64,000 nt of DNA from the NCBI GenBank assembly GCA_019155205.2, contig JAHNZQ020000308.1, positions 1,337,264-1,401,263 on the forward strand. Direction: 5' to 3'. How positions within the stretch are numbered: position 1 is the stretch's first letter; every line of letters begins with the position of its first letter. Below the pieces are notes generated by a model that was not told where the DNA came from, made no database searches, and was given only the letters and a program-made list of their open reading frames with translations. This document shows positions 32,824-43,329 of this stretch, piece after piece. Origin of the DNA: Gracilaria vermiculophylla (Eukaryota > Rhodophyta > Florideophyceae > Gracilariales > Gracilariaceae). The translations under genes were made by a program, and so were the position numbers.

Positions 32824-34182
32824 TTACTGTTGAACAGGGACGAAAAAATTTCCATTGTCCAACAACAGTTCCATAAGTTGGCATCGTGATGACTTTGTGA
32901 GCCCACCAGCGGGATTGTCTACTCCACGTATCCACCCTATATCACTTATTTCGAAAGCGTTATAGGCTTCCTGCGCGGCCTGTATGTCTAACATGAGCCG
33001 TTTCTCAGTAGTAGTAATACATCGAATGTTCGTCTTGAATACATAGTCACTGTCTGTGAGCATAACCAGCGGGATGAATTTGTTCAGTATTGTTTTCAGC
33101 TCACGTTTGAACAGGAAGGCCTGATCAAATGCATCAGAAAAAGCATAAAGCTCAGCACCCATAACCGAACCAACTCTACGGCGGCTCTTGTAGCTACTAA
33201 AATGTATGATTTTGTGGTGTCCAGATTTGTCTGAGAGGGCAATGGGGTATCCTAGCTGAAAGTGCTGGGATTGGGTGTTAGGAAATGAGCTGTCGCTGTA
33301 GACCTTCGAGTGTAAAGTATCCCGATCAAGATTTTTCTGCAGAATGCCTCGATGAGCGGTAGCATGTATCTTCCGAATGAGGGCATTAGTGCGGTCGATG
33401 ACAGCAACATCAAATTGTTCTTCTGTAACCTGAGCGAGAAGGTTGATCGCGGTGGCAATGTCGGGGCGAGTATGCACAAGCCATGCCAGTTCGTGGCGCT
33501 TAGATCTGAATTTCGAATACATTGCAGTAGTGGCTAGCAACGTGATGCGAGCAGCGAACTGTGACTGTTGAAGCTTGTAGCCGTCAGTAAGTTGAGTTAT
33601 ATCTATTCCAGCGAAGCAAAAATCGTTGTAGGCACGTGGCTTAGAGTCAAAACGGAGCTCAGTCAGCCGAGAGCTGTTGTCGAAAGCCGGTGTACCGGTG
33701 CTAATGGTATCATCGACGTATGCGCCAGTTAGATCGTGTAGTTTTCCATTCACAGTCTTGAAAAACAGTGAATGGTCCCCGGCCGTCGGGATCATCATTA
33801 AGTCCGGTCGCAAATGGCGCGAAAAGTAATGTTTCAATAGTCTCCAGAATCGGTGAGACCATAGAGCGGTGTCAGCAGTTTCAGAAGCTGATTATCAGAC
33901 AAGCGAAACTCCTGCGTCGGATGGACATATATAACGCGCCTGAGCTGTTCTGCGGGTTGCAGATATGCTTGTGAGACGTCCTGGGACCACAGTAGAAATC
34001 CAAATATAGCTGCTATAGCTGCGAGTACGCGTATAGAGGACTGCTTGAGTGTTGTGCTTTGATGGACGAGAAAATGCTTCTCTAAATCTTTGTGACCTCG
34101 TACAATAAAGCTCGTTTTCTAAACTTCGCCGTCTGTGTGGTTGTTCTTGATAGACAGCGCGAAGTGGCCTCCAAGGATATTG
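32824..34182 (-). pseudogene. copia-2 reverse transcriptase and RNase H
   Basis: The clearest frame (33837-32824, 337 residues) contains the catalytic YVDD (LTGAYVDDTISTG, near 33710), then the connection region, then RNase H (KVYSDSSF, GAELYAFSDAFDQA, LTDSDYVF) and the C-terminal WIRGVDNPAGGLTK. The N-terminal third of RT (34180-33840) is readable only with frame changes (SQDVSQAYLQ near 33970). It would copy element RNA into DNA in the cytoplasm; the breaks make this copy inactive. Confidence 0.9.
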
Positions 34183-34184
34183 TG

Positions 34185-35272
34185 CTATATCGTAGGGTCG
34201 AGATCTTCCCGACAAACCACTTCGTACGCGCCACGTTGTGCCAGACCTTGTAGCTCCTTAGCCTCGTAGTCGTCAAATAGCTGCAATTTCCACCGAAAGT
34301 CAGAGGGGTGGGGTATCTCGGTTATATGCATTGAAGACGTCGAGTTAGACGTGAAGTAGTTGAGACCTCTTCCAAGGCGTTGCAACTCTTTGTCATTAGT
34401 GGCGGTTGGGTTTGGAAGTACGTGAGCGATGCTGTAGTGTGAAAGGCGGCCATTAATGTCAACTGTTACGATCTGGTTAACAACGTTTTTGATGCAGTAC
34501 GGACCGGTCCAATATTTCTTCTTCTCGTCATGCACCAAAACCTCTTGCTCTGGTTCTAACATATATCAAGCTGCTGGCGGAATGCGAGATCGCAGAGCTT
34601 GCTGAATACGGAGTTTCGCCGTTATCGAAGAAATTGCGCGCCGAGCCGATTCCAGTGAACGCAGGCGTTCTTTATGGTTGGGGACGGATGCCGTCGGGGT
34701 TAGAAAACGAGGAAGTGTGCCATACACCAGCAGAGACTGTACAAGGCCTTCGGGGCCCATTGTATCATTCATGCCCTTTACGGCATACTGCAATGCGAGC
34801 TCGGCGTCGAATTACGGACAACTTTCCCTATCCGTGTTGAGTATTCGCCGGAGTGGTGCATGATAACGCTCTCCTGAGCCAATACTATTGTGCGACTAAA
34901 CGCCGGATATGCGGAGGCCTATGCCGTAGTCTGCGGTGCAATGATCCCAGTACTTGGAAGTAAAGGCCGACCCTTGGTCGACTCGCACAACAGAAGGGAA
35001 TCCTGTGTACGTAGTCACCCATGCTTCAAGGAAAGCATCCATATGTCGTCCGCAGATTCGCCCTTCAGTATGACTGCATTCTGATAATGTGTCTGATTGT
35101 CAACGATGTATGGGACAGGGATCATCTTCTTCTTTCCGAATTCTAGGTACATGAGATTCAGCGCTATTTGTTGATTGAACTGTATCTCTTCTTCCGGTAT
35201 TGCTACACGAAACCGAAACGGGCGAGCGGAGAACTTCTGGCAAGAGCGGCATTTGCTAGATATTTCTTGCAA
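34185..35272 (-). pseudogene. copia-2 integrase
   Basis: Minus-strand frames give CRSCQKFSARPFRFRV (35240-35200) from the zinc-binding/core border, then the core start with PYIVDNQTHYQNAVI holding the first Asp (near 35095). The C-terminal part lies at 34793-34566, and the post-integrase KKKYWTGPYCIKNVV is at 34562-34185. Several frame breaks occur. Confidence 0.8.
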
Positions 35273-35455
35273 GATGTTTTGCGTCTCCGGGGACGTGTCA
35301 TTCGGCTTGGATCGCTTCAGAAGATTATAAAGTTTTCCCGCAGTGGGATGGAAAAAGTGCTCATGTAGGTTCTGTAGTTTGGAGCGTGTGAAAAGGGTGA
35401 GCTCTCCAGACCATTGGAGAAATAGATGTCCGTGGCTTCTTGCTAAGGGCAGAGA

Positions 35456-35698
35456 CTATCCCGCGTGCTGGTGAACGAGCTCGTTCGTGACTTTGTTTGC
35501 GTATAATGAGTGATGGTAGAGCACATCTAAACCAATGATAAATGGGATGTCTGCGGCGACAACATCCATGTCGACGGTAATGAAGGTACCTGGCGGGGTT
35601 GGTAAGCGGGCTTTGAATCTACCAAGGCTGTTGCGGTATCCGTCACCAAATTTGAATGCATACGAAGAGGGTGACAATTTCATCTCTACTTTCATCAT
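35456..35698 (-). pseudogene. copia-2 protease region (C-terminal part)
   Basis: An 80-residue minus-strand frame ends in IPFIIGLDVLYHH, the C-terminal pattern of retrotransposon aspartic proteases. The active-site side is upstream, near 36370, where the frame reads DDNGARFSS, and is separated by the TRIM insertion. Confidence 0.6.
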
Positions 35699-35984
35699 TC
35701 TACAGTAAGCGCGTGCCTGATGAACACCACAGACGGATTTGTGAGCGCCAGGATCAACGCAGCCTCCTTCAAAAGTTGGCGATGAGTATTGCTTCGGTCT
35801 GGTACCTTTGGCGCTGAAGTTGAGGACTTCGGCTACGATGCGTGTGTAGAAGGGTAACTGCAGTAATCGCGGTTTGGCGTGCTTTGGAAGGATCCGTTGG
35901 GGGCGTCTTTCGGCTTATGCGGCGGCAATGTTTACTGCGGAGATGGTTTGAAGAGGTGTCGGAGAAATGTCCGGTGGTTTAGGA

Positions 35985-36063
35985 TGTTGATAGTTCAAAT
36001 GGTGAACTGTGCGCCCTATGTCACAAGAGAGTATAGCGCAAATAGCTCATCTGTTTTGTAACA
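35985..36063 (+). repeat. 5' LTR of the TRIM-like element
   Basis: 79 bp with TG...CA ends. It contains TAGCTCATCTG near its end, which resembles a pol III A box; its only B-box-like partner lies in the interior (around 36094-36108). Confidence 0.9.
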
Positions 36064-36078
36064 GGTTATGGGCCCAGC
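36064..36078 (+). promoter_or_regulatory. Primer-binding site complementary to initiator tRNA-Met anticodon arm
   Basis: GGTTATGGGCCCAGC follows the 5' LTR directly. It is the reverse complement of the conserved anticodon-arm sequence of eukaryotic initiator tRNA-Met, the half-tRNA priming mode known from Drosophila copia. This places the TRIM with copia-type elements. Confidence 0.8.
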
Positions 36079-36093
36079 TAAACGCTGGGACCT

Positions 36094-36108
36094 TGGGTTC
36101 AATTCCCA
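36094..36108 (+). promoter_or_regulatory. B-box-like T-arm sequence in the TRIM interior
   Basis: GGGTTCAATTCCC matches the pol III B-box/T-loop pattern and is flanked by bases able to form a 5 bp stem. It may be a tRNA-derived relic. No function can be shown from sequence. Confidence 0.45.
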
Positions 36109-36201
36109 GAAGTGACCTGAACCTGAGAAATTGTACATGTGTATAGCAGTGGTCAAAAGTGGTTACTCTAAGCTTGAGGTCTCGGTCTGTAAGAAAGTAC
36201 A

Positions 36202-36214
36202 GGGCGAGGGGGCG
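36202..36214 (+). promoter_or_regulatory. Polypurine tract of the TRIM-like element
   Basis: GGGCGAGGGGGCG directly precedes the 3' LTR. Confidence 0.7.
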
Positions 36215-36293
36215 TGTTGATAGTTCAAATTGTGAACTGTGCGCCCTGTGTCACAAGAGAGTATAGCGCAAATAGCTCATCTGTTTTCTAACA
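36215..36293 (+). repeat. 3' LTR of the TRIM-like element
   Basis: 79 bp copy of 35985-36063 with three visible differences, followed by the TAGGA duplication. Confidence 0.9.
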
Positions 36294-36298
36294 TAGGA

Positions 36299-38036
36299 GG
36301 CCAGTCAATGGGGAACGGATAGCCAGCGCTATTCCCTTTTTAAAAGTCTCATCGGAGGAGAACCGTGCCCCATTATCGTCAGCCCACAAGCTTTCAGCAG
36401 CGTTGTTGGGGTTCGGAATGAGAGCGAGCGTGATGCCAGCAAGGCAGGCATCCCTCTCTTGTGCCTCATCTGCATTGGCTTCATTGGCAGCGTCGGAGGT
36501 ATCCAATGAGAGTGTTTCCCAGAGTTGGGTCATGGCAAGGGCAGCGGCAGGATCATCGGATACGGTGACAGGTTTCGCTCTGTTCTTCTTCAACTAATCG
36601 CGAGCGAATTGCCTGTTTTTCTTTATGACGCGCTCGTTACGTGGCATTCGGCAAGTGTAAAGTATAAATCCTGGACGCTCACAGTTTCAACATACACTCA
36701 ATGAGAGTGAGACATCTGCACCTGCGCGTGGGCCCGGTTGCGACAAACGGCCCCTGTAATTGTATGGAGCTCTGGGTTTGAACGAAGAACTACTAGCTGG
36801 GGGCCTTCTATACCGTCTTTGTCCGGCAAAATGAACCTCACCTTCTAATTTTGACTCAGAGTCGTGTTCGTCATCAGCGTAGTTAACAGCAGAAGGTACC
36901 AGCCTTCTTCGGTATTGAATATCATCGGCGGACGGGAATTCGTCAATAATCCTGATATGCTTCTGTGCTTCTCTGTAGCGACGGTGGTTATACTCTGCGT
37001 TGAAAAGTTCTGACATCAGCTTTCGATACGGTAGCGCTTTGGAATATGTTTGCGAGAGGACAGAAGATGCCCAAGGGACTCCTTGAACTGCTTCGGAGAG
37101 GATCCACATCTTGTGTCGTTCTGTTCGATCTTCCACGTGCGCCATAGGTGTGAGCCTGTCGATGTCTTTAATCAAAGCATCCAGGGCCTCGCGGACTGTA
37201 ACTTTTTTCGAAATAAACTGGGTGATATTTAGGGACCTCAGCTTTGCTGACACGTCTTCTCTCGTAGTGTTGGAGGAATAGCGCTCGTTGAAGGCTCCAA
37301 CTACTGCTCCCCATGACGAGAGCTTATCTTTGACTTGACTCCTGTAGAAATAGAGGGCATCGCCGACCAAAGAATAGTGCAGATATTGTGAACGATCATT
37401 AGTCTTCACCTTTTGATCATTGCAGTAGTCCATAAATTCGGATATATGACGGCCCCAATCTTCTTCAAAACCCCCCTTGAATATGTCCCGAGCGCTTCGG
37501 TAGCGGTTAGAGAAAAAGGAGCAGCGCTTGTTCTCATATCAGTCTTCAGAGTTTTCGGCTTTGAGCACTGCGATGGCAGCATTGTTCTCTCTATCGAGTG
37601 CCTGCGGCTCCTGAAAGCGAAACGGAAGCTGACTCGGAGATGGGGCGCCTGAAGGACAGTAGAGAAAAACATCTCCGTTTCGAATTGCATCTGGATAGTC
37701 CATAGCTTTTCTTCGAATCTCTGTCATATCTTCTTTGCTCCAAAGAGCAGCAATAACGCGTTTACCAATCAGAGATCCAGTCTCAGCGTTCCGAGGGATA
37801 ATTACTTCTCTGGTATCCAAAAACGTTCTGATACGGTTGTAAATCTCGTAGTTACTTACAATGCTTGGATTCACAAATTGCATTGGTCCTAAGTCATCTC
37901 GGATAGCTTCAAGTAACTCCTCCCCTTTGAGTGATGGGTCTGAAAACATGTAGCTTTCAAAAAGATTTTCCAGTCCACGTTGTATGTCATTGAGAAGATA
38001 AATAGTGCCAAACGGTTTTGCAGACGCGTTTGACAT
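36299..38036 (-). pseudogene. copia-2 gag and start of protease
   Basis: The first frame starts at the ATG at 38036, 47 bp inside the 5' LTR, and runs to 37539 (MSNASAKPFGTIYLLN). A second frame, 37433-36687 (248 residues), continues the gag-like helical region (YLHYSLVGDALYFYRSQVK, then ending in an Arg/Pro/Gly-rich tail). The third, 36593-36299, carries the protease-like DDNGA and is cut by the TRIM. No CCHC knuckle was found. The gag role is inferred from position and the composition of this copia group. Confidence 0.75.
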
Positions 38037-38082
38037 TGTGTGGATTGAATGCGGCTATTAGCTGCTTGCTTTGATTCACGAA

Positions 38083-38396
38083 TGTCGGCAAACACCAGAC
38101 GGGTGTTTATTGCTCTGGATAAAAAAACACGAGTTCCTTGACTGACCACAGGGACGGCGAGCAGAAGGAGAACGCGAGCAACGACGCGGGTCGTATGCTG
38201 TGGCAGTAGTTTACTGGTGCGACTAGGTTCTCTGCCAGTCTGTGCTAGACTAGGCAGTTTCGGTAGAATAAATACCGCTGCGAATGGTAGCACGACCGTT
38301 CTATAGTGCGCTATCGATATAACATACTTACGCAGTATCGACAAGAAAGATGTAACGTTGACGATAGACACTATCGACAGTAGAACCATCTTCACA
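38083..38396 (-). repeat. 5' LTR of copia-2
   Basis: 314 bp, aligned with 32447-32759 and followed by the TCTCG duplication. Confidence 0.92.
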
Positions 38397-38401
38397 TCTC
38401 G

Positions 38402-40096
38402 CGGCTCCGAGGAAAAGCATCCATCCATTTATTTGAATCTAATGTTCTACATTATTTAGTCTTATTGTTGTCACCGTACTCCGTATCGTCATATTTGTTT
38501 TTGCCATTTACCTCTTTTTCCATTCTTCATCGCGTTTCGATCACTTTTATTTTTTCAACTGTTTTTCTTTTCTTTCTCTCTTTTCGAGATACTTCCTACT
38601 TGGATCCACCCCTCTCAAATTACTTCCCGCAAAGCCTCCTATGTAAATCTAGCCGCACTCCACAGAGCTACACTTGTCTCGAAAGTGCTTGAAAACTTCA
38701 TCCGCTGAGACTAGCTTCCCATGAATGCGAGATTTTTTACGTCTTAAGATACATCCGGTCCTATGTTCTGATCTACATATTTCAGTGTACAATATATTGC
38801 ATAAAGGTTGTGTCGGAAGTTTTTTCAGTAAAAACGTTGAACTACCACCAAACTAGAATTTTGAAAAAGTTGGGTTACTGTAGAACGCGCCTTTTCTTCG
38901 TTTTTCATATACAATAGCTAAATCTAATGCTGTTAGGTTCATATGAATTGAACTAGTCCTCAAAAATTAAAAAACGCATAACGTTTTGCGGTCTAATGTT
39001 TTCGTTTCTGCTCAAAGCGTATTAAAAATTATTTTATAAGAAGCGTTTAAAAAGCAATTTATTATTATTTGTATAGAGTGCGATAAAAAAGAGCTGCATT
39101 GATTGCCATTTTATTTTCTCATACAAAGAGTTTATTAATAAGAACATAACTGCATAATATAACATTATAATCAAGCTCTCGCCCAAGTTTAATGTGCCAA
39201 TGTCTTATGGAGTTCGCCCTTTTTGAGCTACAAGTAGAACTTTATCTCTATATTGTATAACGTTTGTACACATAGTTAAAAGAAAATGAAGAGAACCGTT
39301 GGTACTAAACTTAATACTAAAAATATTGTAATAAGCTCTTTTACTTTAAAGGTATTGATTAAGTTATTCGAAAGAAGACTAAAGTTTTTTTTGAAATAAT
39401 AACTAGTGAGTATGAAGGGTGATATCGTTTTAAAATGCGATGATAATCGGTTTCAGTGGGAAAGACCCCTACAGGAGGCACAATTGTGCATTTTATACTC
39501 TTACCGCTCTCTGTACTGCATTCTAGCTTTGATTAATCGACGTTTTCGATGCTCTCCGGACATTTCCACTGGTTTTGGGTGTAAAGGCGCAAAAAGCCAA
39601 ACGTTGCAGTAACGTGGAGTACTGTTACTGGTCAGTGAAAATTTGATCGGGTTCGTGTCTGCCTCAAATCATTAACTCCCCACGGGTTTGCCCATCTGAT
39701 TCTCAGCTTTTTAGCAGCGCGGAACGGAGGTTGTAAAAAGGATGAGATGGTGCTCGATTCAAGAGTAAGTGTGGTCATGTCTTGACATTTGAGATATACT
39801 CTTGTAGAACGGGGTCTTTGGAGATGGGCGAGTGATCTTCAATGCCGATATTGCAGGAAAGGAATATTGCACAGTGCGCGACACATTAATAAGGCCGCTG
39901 GCCTCTTTCTTATTCCTACAATCTGTGATAGAGAAACACGCTTTGTTCCACAGTCTGTTTCTTCAACTAAACAACAGTTTTAGTTGTGCATCTATGTAAA
40001 ACGTAAACTCTCTCCTTTTTGCGTACAGCAATAGAAAAAAAAGAAGAGAAAACAAAACGTAATAAATATCCAAAACAAGAAATACATTTACTCAAC
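38402..40096. other. AT-rich stretch without a recognisable gene
   Basis: Strongly AT-rich from 38.7 to 39.4 kb. Short frames at 38465-38692 and 39406-39612 have no convincing domain. It probably consists of older transposon debris, including the downstream side of the Tc1-type copy at 40097-41094, whose termini I could not define. Confidence 0.45.
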
Positions 40097-41094
40097 TCAA
40101 TATTTTGTCATTTCCCTCTTTCTTTCCACCACTTTTATACAATGCTCTTGTAGAGACTGATACAGCGTTTTTAAGTATTTATTTGTCAGCTCGTTCCAAC
40201 AATCAATCATTACTTCAAAAAAAGTTCCAACATCCTTAAAGTGGCCCTGATTGGCGTACACTCGGCGAGCAAATTGCCACCAAATGTTCTCCATAATATT
40301 TAGGTCTGCCGACTTAGCCGGCCATAGAAGCGAATCAATGTTACAGTCTCCTAACCACTTTGTTGTTTAGAAGGACCGATGTATAGGGGCACCATCTTGT
40401 TGAAACGTAAACGATTCTCCGAATATGTCAGTGGCAAAGGGCAACATTTCTTTCTGTAATATTTCATAGTACTTCTTAGAATCCATACTTCCTTTGCAAA
40501 CCACCACTTTGCTTAGACCATAGAACGAACATGCTCTCCATTCCATAATAGAATCCCCAGTATTTTGCCTTTTTGAAAAAACCTTTTTTTTCTACCCTAT
40601 AGCATGCCAAAAGTAAGCAAAACCATCTAGACCATCAAGGTTAAAGTTCTTGTCATCAGAAAAGACATTTGTTTTCCACTGATCCCATGAATACGTCATT
40701 TTATGACGAGCCCAAATCTTCCTTTCCTTTTTGTGGCGTTGCGTCATCATTGGTACGGATTTCATTTTTTGTGAACCAAATGCAGGTCTTCTTTAAGGTC
40801 CTGTTGCACTTTTGGGACAAAAACTGGTAATAAAAGAGAGTTTTGAATATCTCAAGCAGACTAATTTGAATTTGATGTTGCACGAAGCAGAGATCTTTTG
40901 GTTTTCGATGACAAAATTTTGTTGTTTAGTCCCTTGAAACGCATGTTATACTGACCTAGATTCTTTAAAAACTTCTGTACAGTAGTTTTAGAGCAATTGA
41001 GAGTGTCAGCAAATTCTCTCTGCGAGCAACAGTGAGCTTTGGTACCCATTATCATTCTTTTTTCTATGTCGGAAAGGGGTTTACCACGTCCCAT
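40097..41094 (-). pseudogene. Tc1/mariner-type transposase of a different subfamily, broken
   Basis: The ATG at 41094 starts MGRGKPLSDIEKRMI, a helix-turn-helix DNA-binding N-terminus (SQREFADTLNCSKTTVQKFL) different from that of the 1.3, 21 and 46 kb copies. After broken middle frames the C-terminal block reads WPAKSADLNIMENIWW (near 40310), with the third catalytic Glu, and the frame ends in KREMTKY at 40097. The length is close to a complete Tc1 transposase (about 330 residues). Stops and frameshifts in the DDE core show it is dead. Terminal repeats were not resolved. Confidence 0.82.
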
Positions 41095-41736
41095 TTCTTC
41101 TGAATTTGGTTTTGTGGAGGCGTGACGAAGACTGCGATGGATCGATCCTGGTATTTAATCAACTGTACAGTGCGCGCTTTTTTGAAAGAGATAGAAAAAA
41201 CATAATTGGATTTTAATTGTATTTTATAGGTTTTCATTGTGATTAGATTACTGGAGGTCACATACATTTTCGTAGTGTACTGTAACTTGATAAATACGTT
41301 ATGAATGTCAGGTTTATGCGTTTAAAAGAATGAGCTTCAGGAAAAGAAAAGTTGTTCAGCAACAACTATAGAAGTAGGGAATGGCTTTATTCAGATTTCG
41401 CGGACTATAAGTGGCGCGTTTTCAGTGCGGGCACAGTTGCACTGCTGTCTCGGTTCGGTCCTGGCGAGAATTTTCTTCAACAGGCAAGCGCCAAGGGGGA
41501 AGCGTTTTGCTCATCGAAGGCAAATCCAGAGGCACAATTTTCCGATTTGCACCCTCATTCTCCTCTGGTTTAAAAATTTTGCCTCTGAAGTCCTAACAGT
41601 AAGAGACGTCAGCCGGAGCTACAAGGAAATCATTTGCTAATATGATGTTTTCCTGCAACCGGTGGAGATATCCTCAGGCACTTAGAATATCTTTTCTATT
41701 TAATTGCATTAGTTAGTCAATTATCAGTCGTGGATT
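41095..41736. other. Short stretch between Tc1-type and piggyBac elements, no gene seen
   Basis: Three short overlapping plus-strand frames occur around 41350-41640, without a domain. Nothing else was recognised. Confidence 0.5.
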
Positions 41737-41761
41737 TTAACCCTTTTGGACCTGAAACGTA

Positions 41762-41785
41762 TTATCGCTAGAATAGTAGCGATAA
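41762..41785. repeat. Subterminal palindrome, left end of piggyBac copy 3
   Basis: TTATCGCTA and TAGCGATAA flank a 6-nt spacer about 21 bp inside the terminus, and are repeated at the right end (46128-46151). Confidence 0.8.
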
Positions 41786-42160
41786 AAAGATGTCCAATCC
41801 ATTTCATACACGTTTATTCTCTTCTCAGTCAATATGTCTTCAGTGCATGTCGTGCACGAAGTACATATTCTCTGGCATAAAATTTCCTCGACGGTGTTGA
41901 TGAGCAGTGTCTTGACTGTCAGAAGACTGCTTCAATCTTGGGAGCCGCGCGACAGCATCTGCCTTTGCCTGCGTCTCTTCATCGCTCTTGTCTAGGCTCC
42001 TGTTCACGTTCACAAACAAGCAAATCTCTCAACTCTACAGACGGCATTAATGGAAAGCTAACGCCGCAAGCACAACAGTCAAGGCCAACGTGCAAGCAGC
42101 ATCACTGGATCAAGCCAATTTAATTGCTTCAGCACATGCGTTTGTGTTCGTAAGCTCAGG

Positions 42161-43235
42161 ATGTCTGTATGTGATGGTAAAACGTTTGGCATTCGGCAGA
42201 GAACAGGAGAGATGGACACGTCGATAATACAGAGTCGAAACAAACCATGTCCAATGCTCTCCAGCAGTTCGGATTCCGATTTACATTTATCAGTAGATGG
42301 GCCCTTTCACAGTCGGGAGCAAAGTCATTTCATGTCATTACCACTTCCTTCTAGAGATACACATGAATTCGGTCCCGCTACATCTGAAGCTACTTTTATT
42401 ACCAGTACCATGGAGGAGGGTCTCGATGTGCAACACATTGTGAACGACTTGGGGTCTAGAGAAGAGCTGGGGCTTAGGGAGACGGATATCAAGGCAAAAA
42501 ATCCAGACACAGTGCCAAATCATAGCGTGACCCTCAATGCTTGCAGGCTCGCAATTCCTTTGTCGTATGCACACTTTGCCGATTTTTCACTTACTGTTGT
42601 ACCGATTTCCAAAATCGCCACCACTCCCGTGGACTCCAAATCACGACATGCACCGGCCATGACCGCTTCACTTCGTGCTTCTGCGCCTGCGATGGTTTCA
42701 ATGGAAAGTGAAGCTCTCACCAATAGAAAAAATGAACTTCATACAGTATCCCCTACAAATGTGAGCAGCAGATTTTGTCGTACAGATACCGGGATAGATT
42801 CATGCAATATGGCACAAATTGACTCTCATGCCCGAGCGAGGGAGCACAAATCCTGTGACACTGAAGGTCAATCACACCGAAACGGATCAGCAGAACGCAA
42901 TCTGACTGCTTCTTTATAGATATCCGACTTTATTACAATGATAACCCAACACAACGAGGATGTGGCGTGCCGGAAATGCGGCGGTACTCCGTGCCATTGG
43001 ATGCAAATAAGCCCTGGTATACTTGAATCAGTAGCTTCTCAGTACCCTGCAATGGGTGTTGTCGTGCGTTCTAACAACGAAGCGCGTAAGGCGGCGTACA
43101 GGGCGTTTACGTATGAGAAATACGGGTATCTTGGGAAAGGAAACCGAGTGAAACTACCAAAATTATACATTAGAGGGGATAAGATTGATCTGGCCGGACA
43201 GTTCCGGTGCTTATGTGGGATTCAAAGAGCACTAA
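42161..43235 (+). pseudogene. Convergent companion ORF in piggyBac copy 3, Cys-motif protein
   Basis: From the ATG at 42161 a plus-strand frame runs 252 codons (Ser/Thr-rich, low-structure) to a TAG at 42917. It continues in the same phase through the ATG at 42938 into a compact domain with CRKCGGTPCHW, NNEARKAAYRAF and GKGNRVKLP. A single frameshift near 43160-43175 then leads to a conserved-looking tail, LIWPDSSGAYVGFKEH, with a stop at 43233-43235. The order CxxCxxxPCxW ... RVxLPxxxxxGIR-xxWPxxxGxYxGF looks like a real domain of unknown function. It is transcribed towards the transposase. Either one long protein (with a later nonsense mutation) or a separate short protein from 42938 is possible. 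I cannot assign a function. Confidence 0.6.
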
Positions 43236-43329
43236 ATTTATGTAGTCTGGTTTATAATCTTGCCGTTTTTCAGGGTTGCTGTGACTTTGTTCTTTCAGTT
43301 GCGATGGTTCTTGGAGGCTGACATTTTCT

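Larger units (their letters stand above)
35985..36293 (+). mobile_element. TRIM-like mini LTR retrotransposon, 309 bp, non-coding
   Basis: Two 79 bp direct repeats (35985-36063 and 36215-36293) start TGTTGATAG and end AACA. They enclose only 151 bp, which begins with a primer-binding site and ends in a purine tract. A perfect 5-bp target duplication TAGGA flanks it (35980-35984 and 36294-36298). No coding capacity is present, so it must have used proteins of another element. The two LTRs differ at only three positions by eye, so the insertion is younger than copia-2, which it interrupts. Confidence 0.93.
32447..38396 (-). mobile_element. Ty1/copia-type LTR retrotransposon (copia-2), 5.95 kb, with nested TRIM-like element
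   Basis: LTRs of 313-314 bp with TG...CA ends are flanked by a perfect 5-bp duplication TCTCG (32442-32446 and 38397-38401). The coding parts gag, protease, integrase, RT and RNase H run on the minus strand in copia order. By eye the LTRs differ at roughly 23 of 313 positions. Coding frames are broken by several stops and by the insertion at 35985-36293. Confidence 0.93.

Noticed and set aside
38465..38692. Hydrophobic 75-residue frame that could pass as a membrane protein
   Set aside because: T/C-rich low-complexity sequence; the composition alone explains the Phe/Ser/Leu content.
39406..39612. Possible N-terminus of a Merlin/IS1595-type transposase
   Set aside because: Only a vague W and Cys pattern; no catalytic block follows, so the call is not supportable.
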